Shown piece after piece: positions 6,260 through 6,755 of a stretch of 6,755 nt of DNA (the stretch's first letter is position 1; the number at the start of each line of letters is the position of its first letter). The DNA lies in the NCBI GenBank assembly GCA_002421475.1, contig DIJW01000077.1, positions 1 to 6,755 of the forward strand, written 5' to 3'. The position numbers and the translations under genes are program-made. This DNA comes from Thiomicrospira sp. UBA5634. Lineage in GTDB: Bacteria; Pseudomonadota; Gammaproteobacteria; Thiomicrospirales; Thiomicrospiraceae. The notes under the pieces were generated by a model. That model saw only the letters and a program-made list of their open reading frames with translations, ran no database searches and was not told the DNA's origin.

Positions 6260-6755
6260 CATCGGTGACCCATTCGACTTCCACGTCATAGTCGTAGTCG
6301 ATTTCGTCATAGGCATTATTGCGGTTGGCAATAAAATCAACTTGATCGTCACGCAAAATGTCGATTAACAATCCCATATCATCCGGGATTGGTACTTTCC
6401 ATTTCATAACTTTACCGCTGGTCGGGTGCGTTAAACTCAGCACGCCTGCGTGTAAGGCTTGGCGTTTAAAGTTACGTAAAATTTCAACAAACTCCGGCAT
6501 CATTTGACGTGGAATACGTAGCCGTTGACCATAGACCGGATCACCCAACAACGGGAAACCCAAAGATGCCATGTGCACACGAATTTGATGTGTACGACCA
6601 GTTTCTAGGCTGACTTTTACATGCGTATGCGCACGAAATTTTTCTGCCACACGATAATGACTGACGGCCGGCTTACCACCGGTGGTGCGTACGGCCATGC
6701 GTTTACGGTCTTGCAAATGACGGCCGATCGGCTTATTAACCGTGCCGCCCGCGAG
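6240..6755 (-). CDS. rluD: 23S rRNA pseudouridine synthase RluD, 3' part
   Basis: The last 171 codons of an RluA-family pseudouridine synthase; the 5' part, with the S4 domain and the catalytic Asp motif (HRLDxxTSG), is beyond the right edge. RluD makes the pseudouridines of helix 69 in 23S rRNA (1911, 1915 and 1917 in E. coli). The retained region matches E. coli RluD closely in pattern: GGTVNKPIGRH, MAVRTTGGKPAVSHYRV, LETGRTHQIRVHMASLGFPL, GDPVYG, FKRQALHA and HPTSGKVMKWKVPIPDDM. The open frame reaches base 6755, so an internal TTG at 6716 is not the true start. Unlike E. coli RluD, the protein ends in a strongly acidic, Tyr-rich tail of about 26 residues (AYDEIDYDYDVEVEW then DDDIPDY) with no Lys or Arg. 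The stop overlaps the start of pgeF. Confidence 0.93.
   Translation of the reverse strand, partial: LAGGTVNKPIGRHLQDRKRMAVRTTGGKPAVSHYRVAEKFRAHTHVKVSLETGRTHQIRVHMASLGFPLLGDPVYGQRLRIPRQMMPEFVEILRNFKRQALHAGVLSLTHPTSGKVMKWKVPIPDDMGLLIDILRDDQVDFIANRNNAYDEIDYDYDVEVEWVTDDDIPDY

Noticed and set aside
6260..6352. N-terminal extension of PgeF (31 extra residues)
   Set aside because: It reads the rluD tail in another frame, is low-complexity Thr/Met-rich, and the family normally starts close to the ATG at 6259.
6675..6686. 12-bp palindrome ACCACCGGTGGT in rluD
   Set aside because: A single copy, unrelated to the repeated family at its core; it simply encodes the Thr-Thr-Gly-Gly stretch.

Overview
The window is an ordinary chromosomal housekeeping region of a gammaproteobacterium with moderate GC. 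The evidence is two gene arrangements familiar from that class: ampD and nadC divergent and adjacent, and rluD followed by an overlapping pgeF (yfiH), as in E. coli. The gene order and composition would suit a sulfur-oxidising Piscirickettsiaceae-type genome (Thiomicrospira/Hydrogenovibrio group), but that placement is only a guess.

Layout, left to right: the last 20 codons of an unrecognised + strand gene (1-63); a 208-bp gap; a HAD-IB phosphatase (+, 272-928); a strong inverted-repeat hairpin (952-993) between that gene and the convergent long-chain flavodoxin fldA (-, 1014-1529); a small four-cysteine conserved protein (+, 1658-1864) whose stop lies 7 bp from the stop of convergent ampD (-, 1872-2429); a roughly 100-bp divergent promoter region; nadC (+, 2531-3361); a KefB/KefC-type CPA2 cation:proton antiporter with RCK domains (+, 3457-5451); a second, imperfect hairpin (5453-5480); then pgeF (-, 5510-6259) and the 3' part of rluD (-, 6240-6755, running off the right edge).

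The genes do not form one pathway. NadC is de novo NAD synthesis; AmpD and PgeF both concern peptidoglycan (muropeptide recycling and proofreading of precursor stems); RluD modifies 23S rRNA; flavodoxin is an electron carrier; the antiporter controls cation and pH balance.

The most notable signal is not a gene. A perfect 12-bp palindrome, ACCAGGCCTGGT, occurs three times exactly and three more times with one mismatch. It sits in both hairpin-bearing convergent intergenic gaps and also inside ampD and pgeF. This looks like a dispersed, highly iterated palindrome (HIP1-like, uptake-sequence-like or methylation-related). No mobile element, CRISPR array, tRNA, rRNA or defence system was seen, and I see no new multi-gene system here.
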